From: Geobacteraceae bacterium
GTDB taxonomy: Bacteria > Desulfobacterota > Desulfuromonadia > Geobacterales > Geobacteraceae
Direction: 5' to 3'
NCBI GenBank assembly: GCA_009773645.1
Contig: WSYB01000025.1
Coordinates: forward strand, 1 to 64,000
DNA length: 64,000 bases
The notes below the pieces were generated by a model, which was not told the DNA's origin, ran no database searches, and saw only the letters and a program-made list of their open reading frames with translations. This document shows, piece after piece, positions 32,528 through 42,695 of this stretch. Position 1 is the stretch's first letter. Each line of letters starts with the position of its first letter. A program made the translations under genes and the position numbers.

Positions 32528-32982
32528 ATGGCGCACACGTGGCGCCTCCTTCTATCCCGGGATATGCGGTAAGTCTGGATGATTGGAAATCGATGAAGCT
32601 TATTAACGCTGTCGTGGAGCTGCCGGCCTCGGAACCGCAGTCGTGTGAAGTAACCGTCCGACGGCCAGAAGCGGTATTTGTTACGGAAGTCACCGGGGTA
32701 GTCACCGGGGTAGTCGTTGAGCAGGTCGGCACCAAGTTGGCACTAAGTCGGCACCAAGTCGAGATTCTACGGAAATGCACGGAAGAGAGCGCTATTACCG
32801 ATCTCATGGCGATCGCGGGACGTACCGACCGCACCAAGTTCCGGCACCAAGTCTTGACCCCTCTGCTGGAGGAAGGATTACTGGAAATGACCATCCCCGA
32901 GAAACCCACAAGCAGCAAGCAGAGGTACCGGCTGACCGCGAAGGGGAAGGCGGCATTGGAGAAAAAGTCGTCAAAAACGTAG
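32524..32982 (+). pseudogene. C-terminal wHTH remnant of an AlbA_2/RecG-like regulator
   Basis: Up to 152 codons (first ATG in frame at 32593). MKLINAVVELPASEP, a linker containing VTGVVTGVV, and a winged helix (ITDLMAIAGRTDRTKFRHQV, then PEKPTSSKQRYRLTAKG) match only the end of Schlafen AlbA_2-type proteins that often accompany type I restriction systems. The ATPase and AlbA_2 parts are absent. Whether the small wHTH is expressed is unknown; it overlaps the end of the hsdR remnant. Confidence 0.6.
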
Positions 32983-33012
32983 AGTTGCATAGAGAGAATA
33001 AAGGAATACTGC

Positions 33013-33573
33013 ATGGTCAAGAGAAGGGGCAAGGGGGGACCGGTCGGGGTGGAATCCGACGGAGAGTTTGCGTTTATCGCAGGCTATACCGAAGGGGGCG
33101 TTCCGTACGGGACTACCTGGGATGAGCTGCTGGCAGAGGCCGCCGCTGAAGATGTACCCAAGGCAGACAAGAAAAGAGCCCGACCATCGAATGATTTCCA
33201 TGACTGGGCGCCGGATATCAAGAGATGGCCGAAATCGTGGATGGGCGTGGAGGAAGACCTTGAGTACGGCAGGAAGCTATTGCCGTATTTTGAGGATTTT
33301 CTCCAGGCGCTTTACGCCGAAGGGCTTTCCAGGAAAACATTTGCCCAGTACCGTGATAACCTATGGCTTCTTGGCGGGTCGATAATCACCAGTGTCTCGA
33401 ACTACGAAGAATACAATATCGATCCGCTTGAAAAGCTTTACGATTCCGTGGTTGGTGACGGCATTCTTCCGGACCATTACGATCAGATGAGCGAAGCCGA
33501 GTTGAATTCGTTCAGCAGGATGTGTCGCAGGTTCGAGAAGTTTCTGCATCAGCACTTTGGGGCTCTTTTTTGA
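33013..33573 (+). CDS. hypothetical protein
   Basis: 186 residues, not recognised. The N terminus (ESDGEFAFIAGYTEGGVPYG) is followed by an acidic/basic linker. A helical segment GRKLLPYFEDFLQALYAEG, continuing SRKTFAQYRDNLWLLG, resembles the SAM-like core-binding domain of tyrosine recombinases, but no catalytic domain follows. It could be an independent small protein or the leftover of a larger one. No clear ribosome site is seen. Confidence 0.5.
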   Translation: MVKRRGKGGPVGVESDGEFAFIAGYTEGGVPYGTTWDELLAEAAAEDVPKADKKRARPSNDFHDWAPDIKRWPKSWMGVEEDLEYGRKLLPYFEDFLQALYAEGLSRKTFAQYRDNLWLLGGSIITSVSNYEEYNIDPLEKLYDSVVGDGILPDHYDQMSEAELNSFSRMCRRFEKFLHQHFGALF

Positions 33574-33747
33574 GAAAACCGAAAGCCCCTCTCCCAGCCA
33601 TGGTGCAGCGCCGTGCCGAGGATTCCGGAGAAGAGTACCGCGACCGGTGCAAGAGCGAGCAGTGGGAGATTACGGTGGTCGAGGTCGTTTATCTGGATAG
33701 TAAATAATGGAGCGCAATCGTTCGATATAGGTGTAGAGGAATCGACC
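33574..33747. other. spacer, no supported gene
   Basis: 174 bases with a short ATG frame (33600-33707) lacking a ribosome site; nothing else recognised. Confidence 0.3.
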
Positions 33748-34755
33748 ATGAAAATTGGCAGAAATGATCCCTGCCCCTGCGGCAGCGGAATCAAATACAA
33801 GAAATGCTGTGACGGCAAACAGGAGGCCGGCGAACAGCCTTCCGGCACGGGTGAGGTTATGGGCGAGTTGAGGGAACTCCTCAAGGGGCAGAGCTTTGCC
33901 TCGCTGGAGGACGCCAACGCCTTCCTTCGCCACCATATGCAGCAGCGCAGTCAGGCTCCCATCGACGACTTCCACGGCCTGTCATCGGAGCAGATGCATC
34001 GGTTCCTCCACTTCCCGTTCGAGATGCCCCACCTGGTCACCTTCCCTTCCCGACTCGACATCGCCCCGGAAGCCCCGATCATGACCCTCGTCAACCTGCT
34101 GGTTGACGCCATCGGCGAAGAGAGGCTGAAGGCGACCGCCACCGGCAACCTCCCCCGCAATTTTTGCCGGGAGGCGGCTCTAGCCTTTCTGGGGGAGGAA
34201 GGGTACAGGGAAAAGACCCGGTATTGCGGCATCAACACCGAGCCGGACTTCCCGGAGCTTCACGTCGCCAGGCTGGTCGCGGAGCTGGCTGGGTTGGTAA
34301 GGAAGTACAAGGGGAAGTTCATCCTCGGCAGGGAGTGCCGGAAGCTGTTGGCAGAACAGGGCCCGTCCGGCATCTACCCGCGGCTGTTCCGTGCCTTTGC
34401 TGGGGAGTACAACTGGGGATACCGGGACCGGTATCCCGATTTTTCGATCATTCAGCAATCGTTTCTGTTCACCCTGTATCTGCTGCAACGATTCGGAGCG
34501 GAGTGGCGGACGTCCGTGTTCTACGCCGACAACTTCTTGCGGGCCTTTCCCGCGGTGCTCGGGGAGGCCCGGCCGCTCTCCTTTGAGACCGCGGAGGAAA
34601 CGGTAGGGCGCTGCTACGCCATCCGCGCCCTGGACCGGTTCGCCGGGTTTCTCGGCCTGGCGGAGATCGAGCGCGATCCTGCCAAGAGGTTTTCCGACGA
34701 GTTCCGCCTGCGCAAGTTGCCGCTCCTGGAGCACGTCGTCCAGTTTCATCTGTGA
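33748..34755 (+). CDS. SEC-C zinc-motif protein
   Basis: 335 residues. The N terminus [19 protein letters not shown] is a complete SEC-C motif (CxCx8CC), the zinc-binding module of SecA tails that binds ribosomes or SecB. The rest is a helical domain not recognised ([24 protein letters not shown]-like [20 protein letters not shown]). The start is ATG 33748 with GAGGA upstream. The partner gene starts nine bases after its stop, so the two form an operon. SEC-C proteins of this size occur in accessory regions with unknown roles. Confidence 0.75.
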   Translation: MKIGRNDPCPCGSGIKYKKCCDGKQEAGEQPSGTGEVMGELRELLKGQSFASLEDANAFLRHHMQQRSQAPIDDFHGLSSEQMHRFLHFPFEMPHLVTFPSRLDIAPEAPIMTLVNLLVDAIGEERLKATATGNLPRNFCREAALAFLGEEGYREKTRYCGINTEPDFPELHVARLVAELAGLVRKYKGKFILGRECRKLLAEQGPSGIYPRLFRAFAGEYNWGYRDRYPDFSIIQQSFLFTLYLLQRFGAEWRTSVFYADNFLRAFPAVLGEARPLSFETAEETVGRCYAIRALDRFAGFLGLAEIERDPAKRFSDEFRLRKLPLLEHVVQFHL

Positions 34756-34764
34756 GGTATCGAA

Positions 34765-36018
34765 GTGGCCAGGAAGAAAAAAACTGCTGATCCCCTGACC
34801 GACCTGCTGGCAGCGGCCCAGCCGGAGACGCTGATCAAGCTGATTGCCGAGCTTGCGGAAGACCGTCCCGATGTGCGGCGCGAATGCTTCGACTTTCTGA
34901 AGAAGCATGTTTCACTCACCGCCGGCCAGAAGGTCAGGTCGGAGGGGGAGATCGTCATGGCCCTCTGGTGGGAGTTGCATCCCGATTTGGAGGAGTTGGA
35001 CGACTGCGGCGGTGGTGACTACGGCACTGAGGATCATGTCGCAGGCCTGATGTGCGACATCCAGCGGAAACTTGCCGGTAAGCAGATTGAAGAAAAGGTC
35101 CGCCGACAGCTTCTGGATGAAGTGCTGCCGTTCATCAAGAGCGCCAACGCCGGCCTGGACGATCCGCTCTACGATCTCGCCTACGCTACCTGCTACAGCG
35201 ACGAGGATTGGCGCCGCCTGGCCCAGGCGCTGGAAGCAATAAGTAAAGATTGGCCGACGGATCATGCCCGGCGTATCTATCGGAAGCTCGGCGACCGAGA
35301 AAAATATCTGGAGCTGCGCCGCAAGAAGCTGGTGTACGGCGGCGACTACCACGATCTGGCCACGTTCTACTGGAACGAGGGGAACCGCAAGGAAGCCCTG
35401 GCCGTGGCTGAGGAGGGGATGAAGAAGGGGCAGGGGCGGATGGACGAGCTGCGCAAGTTCCTGGCCGACCGGGCCCATGAAGGTGGCAACCGGGAACGTT
35501 ATCTGGCCCTCCAGTTCGAGCAGACGACGGATGATCTTACTCTGGCCAAGTACAAGGCCTTCAAGAAGATATGCACCGCCGAAGAGTGGAAGGCCCATGA
35601 GCCCAAGCTCCTGGGGCAGTTGGACCATGCCTGGGCGTCGGAACTTCTGAAGATCCTGATGCATCGCAAGGAATACGGGCAGGCGGTAACGGTGCTGGTC
35701 AAAGAGAAATATCCCAGCTATGCCTGGGACTCCGCTGATGAACTGCGGGCAGCCAAGCAGCTGGAAACCCGCTTTCCGGAGCAGATCCTTACCTACTACC
35801 TGTCCGGGCTCGGCAACCTGAACAGCAATGCCACCCGCAAAGAGTATGCTGAGCGGGCCAAGGTCATGCTCAAGGTGCGACACATGTTGGTTGATGTCCT
35901 GAAGGACGAGAATCGCTGGAAGACGTTTGCCGGCAAGGTAAAGCGTGACAACCTCCGCCGGCCGGCTTTTCAGGAGGAGTTCGCCAAGGTTGTTCCTGGA
36001 TGGCGGGAATTGGTTTGA
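34765..36018 (+). CDS. helical repeat (TPR-like) protein, partner of the SEC-C gene
   Basis: 417 residues starting at GTG 34765, nine bases after the SEC-C gene. It is highly charged and all-helical, with TPR-like pairs (RRIYRKLGDREKYLELRRKK, DLATFYWNEGNRKEALAVAE). The architecture resembles the region that follows SWIM-type zinc fingers in larger bacterial proteins, but no SWIM motif is present. Probably a protein-interaction scaffold acting with the upstream protein. Function unknown. Confidence 0.65.
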   Translation: MARKKKTADPLTDLLAAAQPETLIKLIAELAEDRPDVRRECFDFLKKHVSLTAGQKVRSEGEIVMALWWELHPDLEELDDCGGGDYGTEDHVAGLMCDIQRKLAGKQIEEKVRRQLLDEVLPFIKSANAGLDDPLYDLAYATCYSDEDWRRLAQALEAISKDWPTDHARRIYRKLGDREKYLELRRKKLVYGGDYHDLATFYWNEGNRKEALAVAEEGMKKGQGRMDELRKFLADRAHEGGNRERYLALQFEQTTDDLTLAKYKAFKKICTAEEWKAHEPKLLGQLDHAWASELLKILMHRKEYGQAVTVLVKEKYPSYAWDSADELRAAKQLETRFPEQILTYYLSGLGNLNSNATRKEYAERAKVMLKVRHMLVDVLKDENRWKTFAGKVKRDNLRRPAFQEEFAKVVPGWRELV

Positions 36019-36116
36019 ACTTGAAGTAACTTGGAATAACGATTCAGAAAATCAATTGAGGACAAGCTTTTGGTTTTTTACGGTTGTTTATTCAATAACA
36101 TCTTAAGGCAATTTTT

Positions 36117-39100
36117 ATGACGATCACGCCTAGTCCAAACAGATCTAAGCCGCCTGCCTTCCATGAATTGGATGCCGACGCTTTCGAGGAGATGTCGTGC
36201 GCCCTTTATGAGAAGGAACCTGGGATCTCCAAAGCTGATCTTTATGGAACAAAACGGCAACCGCAGTATGGAATTGATGTTATCGCCGAGCGCACTGATG
36301 GAGATGGCATCGAGGTTGCCTCTTGCAAGTGTTATGGCAATGTAGCCAAAGGCAATATCCCGCAATGGTCCGATGATTTCCTGAACCATTGGGAAAATCA
36401 CTGGAAAGTAAGGAAAGTCCATAAGTTCGTCTTGATAGTAGCGTCAGCCGTCAATTCGATGCAAAGAGCGGCCGAGATCGAGGCTGAAAAGGCGCGCTTT
36501 GCAGTTCTCGGCGTCACATATGAAGTGTGGGGACCTCGGCAACTCCAGGAAAAGATTCGCCATTATCCTGGTCTTGTGTCGCAATATCTTGGAACTGAAT
36601 TTATCCCTCGACTTTGTGGGATTTCTCCTCCTTCGGTTGAAACAGCTTACAGTCAAGGTTCAGAGGCACTTTCAGCCCAGGTAATGGCACAGGTTGGTGT
36701 TCTTCAGGGGGCGCTTTCCGGGGAAATGGATAAGCGTCTGGATAGAGCCTTTGAGGGAATCTTGTGCGGCAACCTCGATGTTATTGATGCTGAACTCGAC
36801 GACATTCGGACGGGCAAGAACTGGACTCAGTTGGTTCCCAACACACAGGCTCGCGTTATTCGCCTTCAGGCTTCTCTCCGCCTCCAACGTGGCGACATAG
36901 ACGGTGCGGAGAAACTCGCTGACGAAGCAGACGTCATTGCGAAACCAAAAGAGTCCCGTTTACGGGCTCTTCTAGCTTCACGCCGGATGGGAGCAGAAAA
37001 AGGTCTTGTGATCCTGGGAAGACCAACAAGTCGCGATGGCGTTCAGCTACAGGCGGCTTTGTTGCTCGAATCAGGGCGTGTCGATGATGCAGTGAACATT
37101 CTGGGGACGCATCCTGCCCTTAAAGATGAACACGCCGAAACAGAACGATTGAAGGCAGTCGCAGCCTTGATGCAGGGAAGACGGGAAGACGCTTTTGCCG
37201 CTATCCAGCGCGCCGAAGAGCTAGCGCCTGATTGGCCAGCCGTCCAGCGGGTGGGAGGGATCATCCGCTATGCATGCGCTCTTTCACCGCTCGTCACTGC
37301 TGAATGGTACATATATCCAAATCCTGTGGATCTCGACTTGGTGCGTGAGGATGACGACGGCCGCGCCTTGCTCAACGCTGCACTCACCTTTTTTGAAAAA
37401 CTCGCGAGTCAAGGGCAGAATCCAGAACGAAAAAGCGTGGACGAAACCTGGGCGATTGCATGCCTGTGCAACCTGCGGGATCGCCTGAATGATGCCGAGG
37501 CTCGTTGCAAAGAGATCCTCGAAGACGATCCGACACATGCAGGTGCAATTGAATGGGCGCTGGCGCGTGGTTTCGATTTCGATCGTGCGCATTGTATAGA
37601 GTCTTCACGCAAACTCCTTGAACAGGGAAAAGGAGAACCAAATCAGATACTCGCCTTGGCATGGCTATTGGTATCAGAGGGCCATGTGCAGGAGGCAGAA
37701 GATGTCGTGAAAGATTTTTCGGAGCGATTTGGTACTCCTGACTTACAGACGGTAAGAGATCGGTGGCTTGCAGATCTTGCGGCACGCAAAGCATATGATT
37801 TGTCTGTTGAAGCCAATATCTCTTTGTCCTATGCAAGCCGTATGTCCCTTCTCCTCGATCATGCAAATCGAACGCAGGACTGGGCACCCCTGAAACGATT
37901 CTACGAAGAACTGATTGCCACTGAACCTATTCCTGCCATTACACTGAAGACAGCCCAACTAATAGCTGCCTCTGGACATTGGGAGGCAATTGCATCACGT
38001 CTGGACGCTTTGCTCCGCTTTGATACGGCTGAGGCTGTTCGCATAGCAGTATTTGCCGCGTTTAATACCAGACAGCCAAAGCTGGCTCTTCAAATTCTAG
38101 AAGAGCGGCAGTCTGCATTCCCGGCCTGTTCGTTGCCTCACGAGCTTCGCGTATTAAGAATCAAAGCACTGGCCCTCGCAGGTGACAAGGGAGCGGCACT
38201 GCGCCATGCGTCAATACTCGCTGCAGAATCAACTTCGATTTCCGACCGGCTGATAAAAGCCGACATGCTGGTTCGAACAGGTAACCTTGCTGCTGCACTG
38301 CCGATTATCCGTGAAGCAACAAATGCTGAATGTTTTACTTCTACCGGGGCGTTGAGTCTTGCACAAGTAATTGCCCTCGAAGACACAGGGCTAGCTCGTT
38401 CCCTTTTCAGACATGCCAAGAAAAAGGGCATTCCTGAAGAGCTAGCGACAACTGCGTTTGATCTGGCGTGTCGCTTGGGAATCGAAGATGAAGCTACTTC
38501 CTTTCTTGATCTTATGGCTAGACTCGCCCAAAAGGGTACTGACGCCGTAAGGCTTGTCACGCTTGATGAGTTCATAGAGCAACATCGTCACTGGCAAGAG
38601 GGTGCCGCCAATCTTCAGCGTTCTTATTTTGATGGAGCACTACCTGTTCATCTGTTAGTTGAACACGGCAATGTGAATCTAGCCCGTCTATATCGCTTAG
38701 CCGATACTGGAGATGTAACAGCTTCTCCTTTCAGTCCAATATTGATCCGCCATGGAGCGCGACCATCAAACGTTAAGGTTGGAATCCCTATCACTGATTG
38801 GTGGATCTATCTGGATATTACCGGACTCCTCATAGCTGCACAGCTAGAGCTTCTTGATCTGATTGAGCAACTGCCATATCCCATCTCGGTATCACCATCC
38901 TTACCGGAAGCGCTCTATGGATTGGAAATCAAGTCCAAGCACAACCAACCCGGCCGTGTGACCGGAATGAAGGCAATCCTGGGGGCGATAAACGATGACC
39001 GCATCACAGTGACAGACCTGGCCCAAGAAAAAGTTCCCGAGATTGCGGGGCTCGATGGGGGCCAAGCCGCCGCCTTGGCTGTTGCATTACGTTCAGACGG

Positions 39101-42100
39101 GATCATTGTCGAACACCACCTGCCGAGAGATGCCGACGCTGACAGCCTGGCAAGGTTTACAACTCTGCGTGCTATTGTTGACGGCCTGTTTAGTGCCGGC
39201 GCACTTGACGCAGAGGCGTATGCAAATGCACTCACACATCTCGGTACGTATAGCCATGACAAGACAGGGACGCCTCCTCTTCCGGGCACCCACATACTTT
39301 TCCTGACTAACACATTAACAGTTCTTGCCGGTGCAGGGCTTCTTGATGCAGTGTTAGCCACCTATCGCCTTCAGGTGGATACCACACTCCTTGAGATGGC
39401 TCGTGAGGAAATTGGGAAGGGTGACGAAGGCGAGAAGCTGGCGGTGTGGCTAGCCGCATTGAGACGTAGAATCGGCGAAGGTATAGAAAGTGGCCGATAT
39501 ATTACCCTCCCTGCTTGCGGTGAAACGGGACCGGAAGGCATAGGAAACTCTGAGGAAGAGAAAAATCCATTTTCCACGCCCATAATGAAGTGCCTCTTTG
39601 ACCTCTTGAAGGCTCCTCAGAAGTCTGAGGCCGTAGTGTGGATTGACGACCGGAACCTTACTGGTTACCAGCAGACTCAGAACCAAGGAAACCCGATCAT
39701 TGGCATTTATGAGGTTCTCAATGCGATGCGCGCGGTAAATCTAATTTCACAGCAGGCGCAACGCACTATCTTGCTTCGGCTGCGTGCTTCCAATGCCATG
39801 TTTCTTCCGCTTGAACCTGGGGAGGTACTAGACCATCTTTCCAATGCCCCGATACGAGACGGGAAAGTCGCTGAGACACCTGCTCTGGCTGTTATCAGAC
39901 GATACTTGGCCCGCACCATGCTTCTCGAAGAGCATCTTAAGGTTGATGAATCATCTGAGGCACTAAGGGGGCGACCGGCCGAAATTCAGTTCTTGATGGA
40001 TGTTCGCCGACTCGCCGAGACCTGCATCGTGGCCCAATGGGTTAGGCCCGACCTTTCCGACGACGTTCGTCGTGCGCGTTCGTCATGGATATGGTCTGCT
40101 CTCCGCATTGAGCGATTTATCCGCATTCCACTTGGTGTGGAGAATCCCGATGCGGATAGGACTATATCAGCCGTACTTATCAATGCTCTCCTAACAGGAG
40201 TAATCCAGATAGTGAGGGATAATCAGCCTGATTTGGATTATTCCCGGCGAAAAGCCTATCTTCAATGGGTTGCGGATGAAGTTCTGGGGTCTAGGTTAGA
40301 AGACGATAACCAGCTTTGCGCTGATGTAGTGCGGTTTCTATCACAACTGTTATCAGGTCTTGTAGATGCCCGTACAACGACGGGCAGCAATCCCCCTGAA
40401 GTTGTGGCTGCAGTAAAGCGTTATTTACGTATCATCGTCCAGCTCTTTCCAGAGAAAATCCGCCACAAATTAATCGAGAATAGAGATTTCTGCCATAAAT
40501 TGGGCATTAAGACTTCAAGTGTAGTCACGATTGCGGATGCATCATTTGGAGCTGAGCGACTCTGGACTTCTGTAGCCAAAGCTCTTGCTCAAGGACGGGC
40601 TCGTGTACGGACGCTGAAACATAAACGAGTTGAGATAAGCCGTATAGCAGACAAGGAGCATGCTGTCAGTTTATCTGGTGCGATTAAATGTGCGCTTTCT
40701 GACCCGGCGTTCGAAGTACTAAGTCGCTCCACTGCTCAACGTAGGAAGATATTCGAATATAATCAGGCATGGCTTGACATGCCTGAAGCGGATCGAAAAG
40801 CTGAGATTGACCGCATTATTTCAACAGAGACTCTCGCTGAGCGTATGCAATTGCTTGAAGATGCAAGAGACGCGAGTGCAGCTGTACATTATGCAAAGAT
40901 GATAGATAAGTTCAGGGGAGGAGTGAGTCTTTCGTTTGAAGAGTTTCGCCCCCCAACAGCGAACTCACTTCTAAACCATTTACGTCTTTCTCAAAATGTG
41001 TCAACCCCTTTTCTGAAACGCCTGGATCAGGCGGCCCAGGCATTAATTGCCGAACAAGGGCCGCATTTCGCATTTTCTCGCTTATCAGGTCTTCCTGTTC
41101 CCATTCCGGAGCTAATAATCCAAGCTTTACTTCGCCTCCCACAGGAGGAGAAATATGCCGCTATGGATGAAATTACAGCATTAGCTCGCACGCCACTCCA
41201 GCTGATTCATGCTCTGCATTTATGCCGACTTGTCCATGATGGACACGACTCGGAAATATGCAATCAGCTTCTGAACAGCGTTTTTGACACCTGGCGCAAC
41301 ATCGCGCCCTTGTTTATATCGGTGTTGAGATGGTCGGACGCGGCATTCAAAAATGATGCTTGTTGGAGCGAATTACCGGGGCCAGACCGTTTAACGCTCG
41401 TTTGGACTCACGCAGATCGGTTGACAGATATTATCATCTCGAAAGACGTTGATCTTGAGATAGCGACAAAAACATTTGCAGAGAATCATCCTGACCGACC
41501 AATTGAGCGAATGATGCGGCTTGACTCTGATTATCTTGCTTCTGCAACGAATCCAGAACTAATTGAGGATACGAGCGTTCTTTTCCATGGAATTGGCTAT
41601 GTATTTGGGTCCGACGATGTGGGGCAAGCATTAACCCTGGAACAGATGGAAAAATTGCGCGGTTTGTTGACCGTCGAGGCAGACGATAATCGGCTGGTAT
41701 CTCCTTGGCTTTATCTCAATAGGAATAGAGCGAATGATGAGGTAGGCTCGTTTTTACTGAATCGGCCCTATGGCATATTTGAGGCACCGTTTGATCCAAC
41801 GGAAGACACCTGTAACCAAGCAATAGAAAATGTGCTTGCCATGTTGGAGCAAGCACCAACTTCCGGTAGTTCTTGGTTAGCAATTTGGGCGTTTGGGCGC
41901 CCCAGATTGGATGACTTAAGGAAGGCCCGCCTTAATGCGGTGCTCAGAAAGTTGGACCTCGTCAAAATTATCGATGAGGGCGGAGATGATATAGTCCTTT
42001 TTCAGATTATTGGAGCCTGTTGCGTGCGGCTAGGCGATAACACAACACGTCCTGACGTATTGGAACAACTAAAACGCGCAGCTGGCCATTATGCAACCAA

Positions 42101-42374
42101 GTTTCCTGGGAAATTGGCCTGGACAGATTCTACGGGTCCGAATTCCGCGATGAAAGCTCTAAGGCAGGTGCTCGAAGGTGTTGCAACTCTTTCTCAAGGT
42201 AACGACATTTCAGAGGGATTTACTCGGTTTGGTGAAACTGTGGTGGATCTCGCCAGCGCGTGGCCAGAGGCCGTTTCTGTCTTGCGTGAAGTCGTAGAAA
42301 ATGTGCTTTCGATTACATCTGGCAAATATACGCGTGGACTTTGGAAGTCATGGATTATTCTTAGATCTATCTGA
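36117..42374 (+). CDS. giant Mrr-like nuclease - helical repeat - PIN-like protein
   Basis: 2085 residues in one uninterrupted frame. Residues about 14-165 look like a Mrr/PD-(D/E)XK nuclease: YGIDVI with Asp54 and EVASCKCY with Lys71, although the usual Glu/Gln two residues before the lysine is Ser69. Residues about 190-870 are TPR-like helical repeats. Residues about 890-1010 resemble a PIN nuclease: YLDITGLLIAAQLELLDLIE (Asp900), LPEAL (Glu931) and LDGGQAAALAVAL (Asp980). The rest is helical without a recognised motif. No Walker A was found, unlike STAND-type defence proteins. The gene is AT-richer than the backbone, stands alone 98 bases after the SEC-C pair and ends close to tRNA-Phe. 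Most likely a conflict or defence effector; this is inferred from domains and place. Confidence 0.8.
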   Translation: MTITPSPNRSKPPAFHELDADAFEEMSCALYEKEPGISKADLYGTKRQPQYGIDVIAERTDGDGIEVASCKCYGNVAKGNIPQWSDDFLNHWENHWKVRKVHKFVLIVASAVNSMQRAAEIEAEKARFAVLGVTYEVWGPRQLQEKIRHYPGLVSQYLGTEFIPRLCGISPPSVETAYSQGSEALSAQVMAQVGVLQGALSGEMDKRLDRAFEGILCGNLDVIDAELDDIRTGKNWTQLVPNTQARVIRLQASLRLQRGDIDGAEKLADEADVIAKPKESRLRALLASRRMGAEKGLVILGRPTSRDGVQLQAALLLESGRVDDAVNILGTHPALKDEHAETERLKAVAALMQGRREDAFAAIQRAEELAPDWPAVQRVGGIIRYACALSPLVTAEWYIYPNPVDLDLVREDDDGRALLNAALTFFEKLASQGQNPERKSVDETWAIACLCNLRDRLNDAEARCKEILEDDPTHAGAIEWALARGFDFDRAHCIESSRKLLEQGKGEPNQILALAWLLVSEGHVQEAEDVVKDFSERFGTPDLQTVRDRWLADLAARKAYDLSVEANISLSYASRMSLLLDHANRTQDWAPLKRFYEELIATEPIPAITLKTAQLIAASGHWEAIASRLDALLRFDTAEAVRIAVFAAFNTRQPKLALQILEERQSAFPACSLPHELRVLRIKALALAGDKGAALRHASILAAESTSISDRLIKADMLVRTGNLAAALPIIREATNAECFTSTGALSLAQVIALEDTGLARSLFRHAKKKGIPEELATTAFDLACRLGIEDEATSFLDLMARLAQKGTDAVRLVTLDEFIEQHRHWQEGAANLQRSYFDGALPVHLLVEHGNVNLARLYRLADTGDVTASPFSPILIRHGARPSNVKVGIPITDWWIYLDITGLLIAAQLELLDLIEQLPYPISVSPSLPEALYGLEIKSKHNQPGRVTGMKAILGAINDDRITVTDLAQEKVPEIAGLDGGQAAALAVALRSDGIIVEHHLPRDADADSLARFTTLRAIVDGLFSAGALDAEAYANALTHLGTYSHDKTGTPPLPGTHILFLTNTLTVLAGAGLLDAVLATYRLQVDTTLLEMAREEIGKGDEGEKLAVWLAALRRRIGEGIESGRYITLPACGETGPEGIGNSEEEKNPFSTPIMKCLFDLLKAPQKSEAVVWIDDRNLTGYQQTQNQGNPIIGIYEVLNAMRAVNLISQQAQRTILLRLRASNAMFLPLEPGEVLDHLSNAPIRDGKVAETPALAVIRRYLARTMLLEEHLKVDESSEALRGRPAEIQFLMDVRRLAETCIVAQWVRPDLSDDVRRARSSWIWSALRIERFIRIPLGVENPDADRTISAVLINALLTGVIQIVRDNQPDLDYSRRKAYLQWVADEVLGSRLEDDNQLCADVVRFLSQLLSGLVDARTTTGSNPPEVVAAVKRYLRIIVQLFPEKIRHKLIENRDFCHKLGIKTSSVVTIADASFGAERLWTSVAKALAQGRARVRTLKHKRVEISRIADKEHAVSLSGAIKCALSDPAFEVLSRSTAQRRKIFEYNQAWLDMPEADRKAEIDRIISTETLAERMQLLEDARDASAAVHYAKMIDKFRGGVSLSFEEFRPPTANSLLNHLRLSQNVSTPFLKRLDQAAQALIAEQGPHFAFSRLSGLPVPIPELIIQALLRLPQEEKYAAMDEITALARTPLQLIHALHLCRLVHDGHDSEICNQLLNSVFDTWRNIAPLFISVLRWSDAAFKNDACWSELPGPDRLTLVWTHADRLTDIIISKDVDLEIATKTFAENHPDRPIERMMRLDSDYLASATNPELIEDTSVLFHGIGYVFGSDDVGQALTLEQMEKLRGLLTVEADDNRLVSPWLYLNRNRANDEVGSFLLNRPYGIFEAPFDPTEDTCNQAIENVLAMLEQAPTSGSSWLAIWAFGRPRLDDLRKARLNAVLRKLDLVKIIDEGGDDIVLFQIIGACCVRLGDNTTRPDVLEQLKRAAGHYATKFPGKLAWTDSTGPNSAMKALRQVLEGVATLSQGNDISEGFTRFGETVVDLASAWPEAVSVLREVVENVLSITSGKYTRGLWKSWIILRSI

Positions 42375-42463
42375 AATTGGTGGGTCTTATGCTTGTAGGT
42401 AATTTGTAGGCCAGAATCGGTTACATACCGAGAAAAAAGGTTACTCGAAAGGTTACTCCAAAA

Positions 42464-42499
42464 GCTAAAGGCCCCCGGTCGGTATCGGGAGCCTTTAGC
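42464..42499. terminator. bidirectional terminator between the giant gene and tRNA-Phe
   Basis: GCTAAAGGC(C)CCCG ... CGGG(A)GCCTTTAGC, a strong stem that can end both the rightward giant gene and the leftward tRNA transcript. Confidence 0.8.
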
Positions 42500-42527
42500 T
42501 ATCTATCTGTGTTACTTAACTTTTTCA

Positions 42528-42603
42528 TGGTGCCCAGGGACGGAATCGAACCGCCGACACGAGGATTTTCAATCCTCTGCTCTACCGACTGAGCTACCTG
42601 GGC
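42528..42603 (-). tRNA. tRNA-Phe (GAA)
   Basis: On the minus strand GCCCAGGTAGCTCAGTCGG begins a complete cloverleaf: acceptor GCCCAGG/CCTGGGC, D arm with GCTC, anticodon arm GAGGATTGAAAATCC with anticodon GAA, T arm GGCGGTTCGATTCC, and an encoded CCA. 76 nt. Its 3' end faces the accessory region, the usual place for integrative elements. Confidence 0.97.
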
Positions 42604-42695
42604 AAAAGAGAACTCACTTTATAAATCTATTTCCGATTTGTGTCAACATAATTTTTCCCCCCGCCGCACAATCGCCGGTCGGGCGTAAAGCTCAT

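Noticed and set aside
33600-33707. 35-codon frame beginning [10 protein letters not shown]
   Set aside because: No ribosome site and too short to support; kept only as part of the spacer note.
36117-42374. STAND NTPase (Avs-like) interpretation of the giant gene
   Set aside because: No Walker A or B motif was found between the nuclease-like N terminus and the helical repeats.
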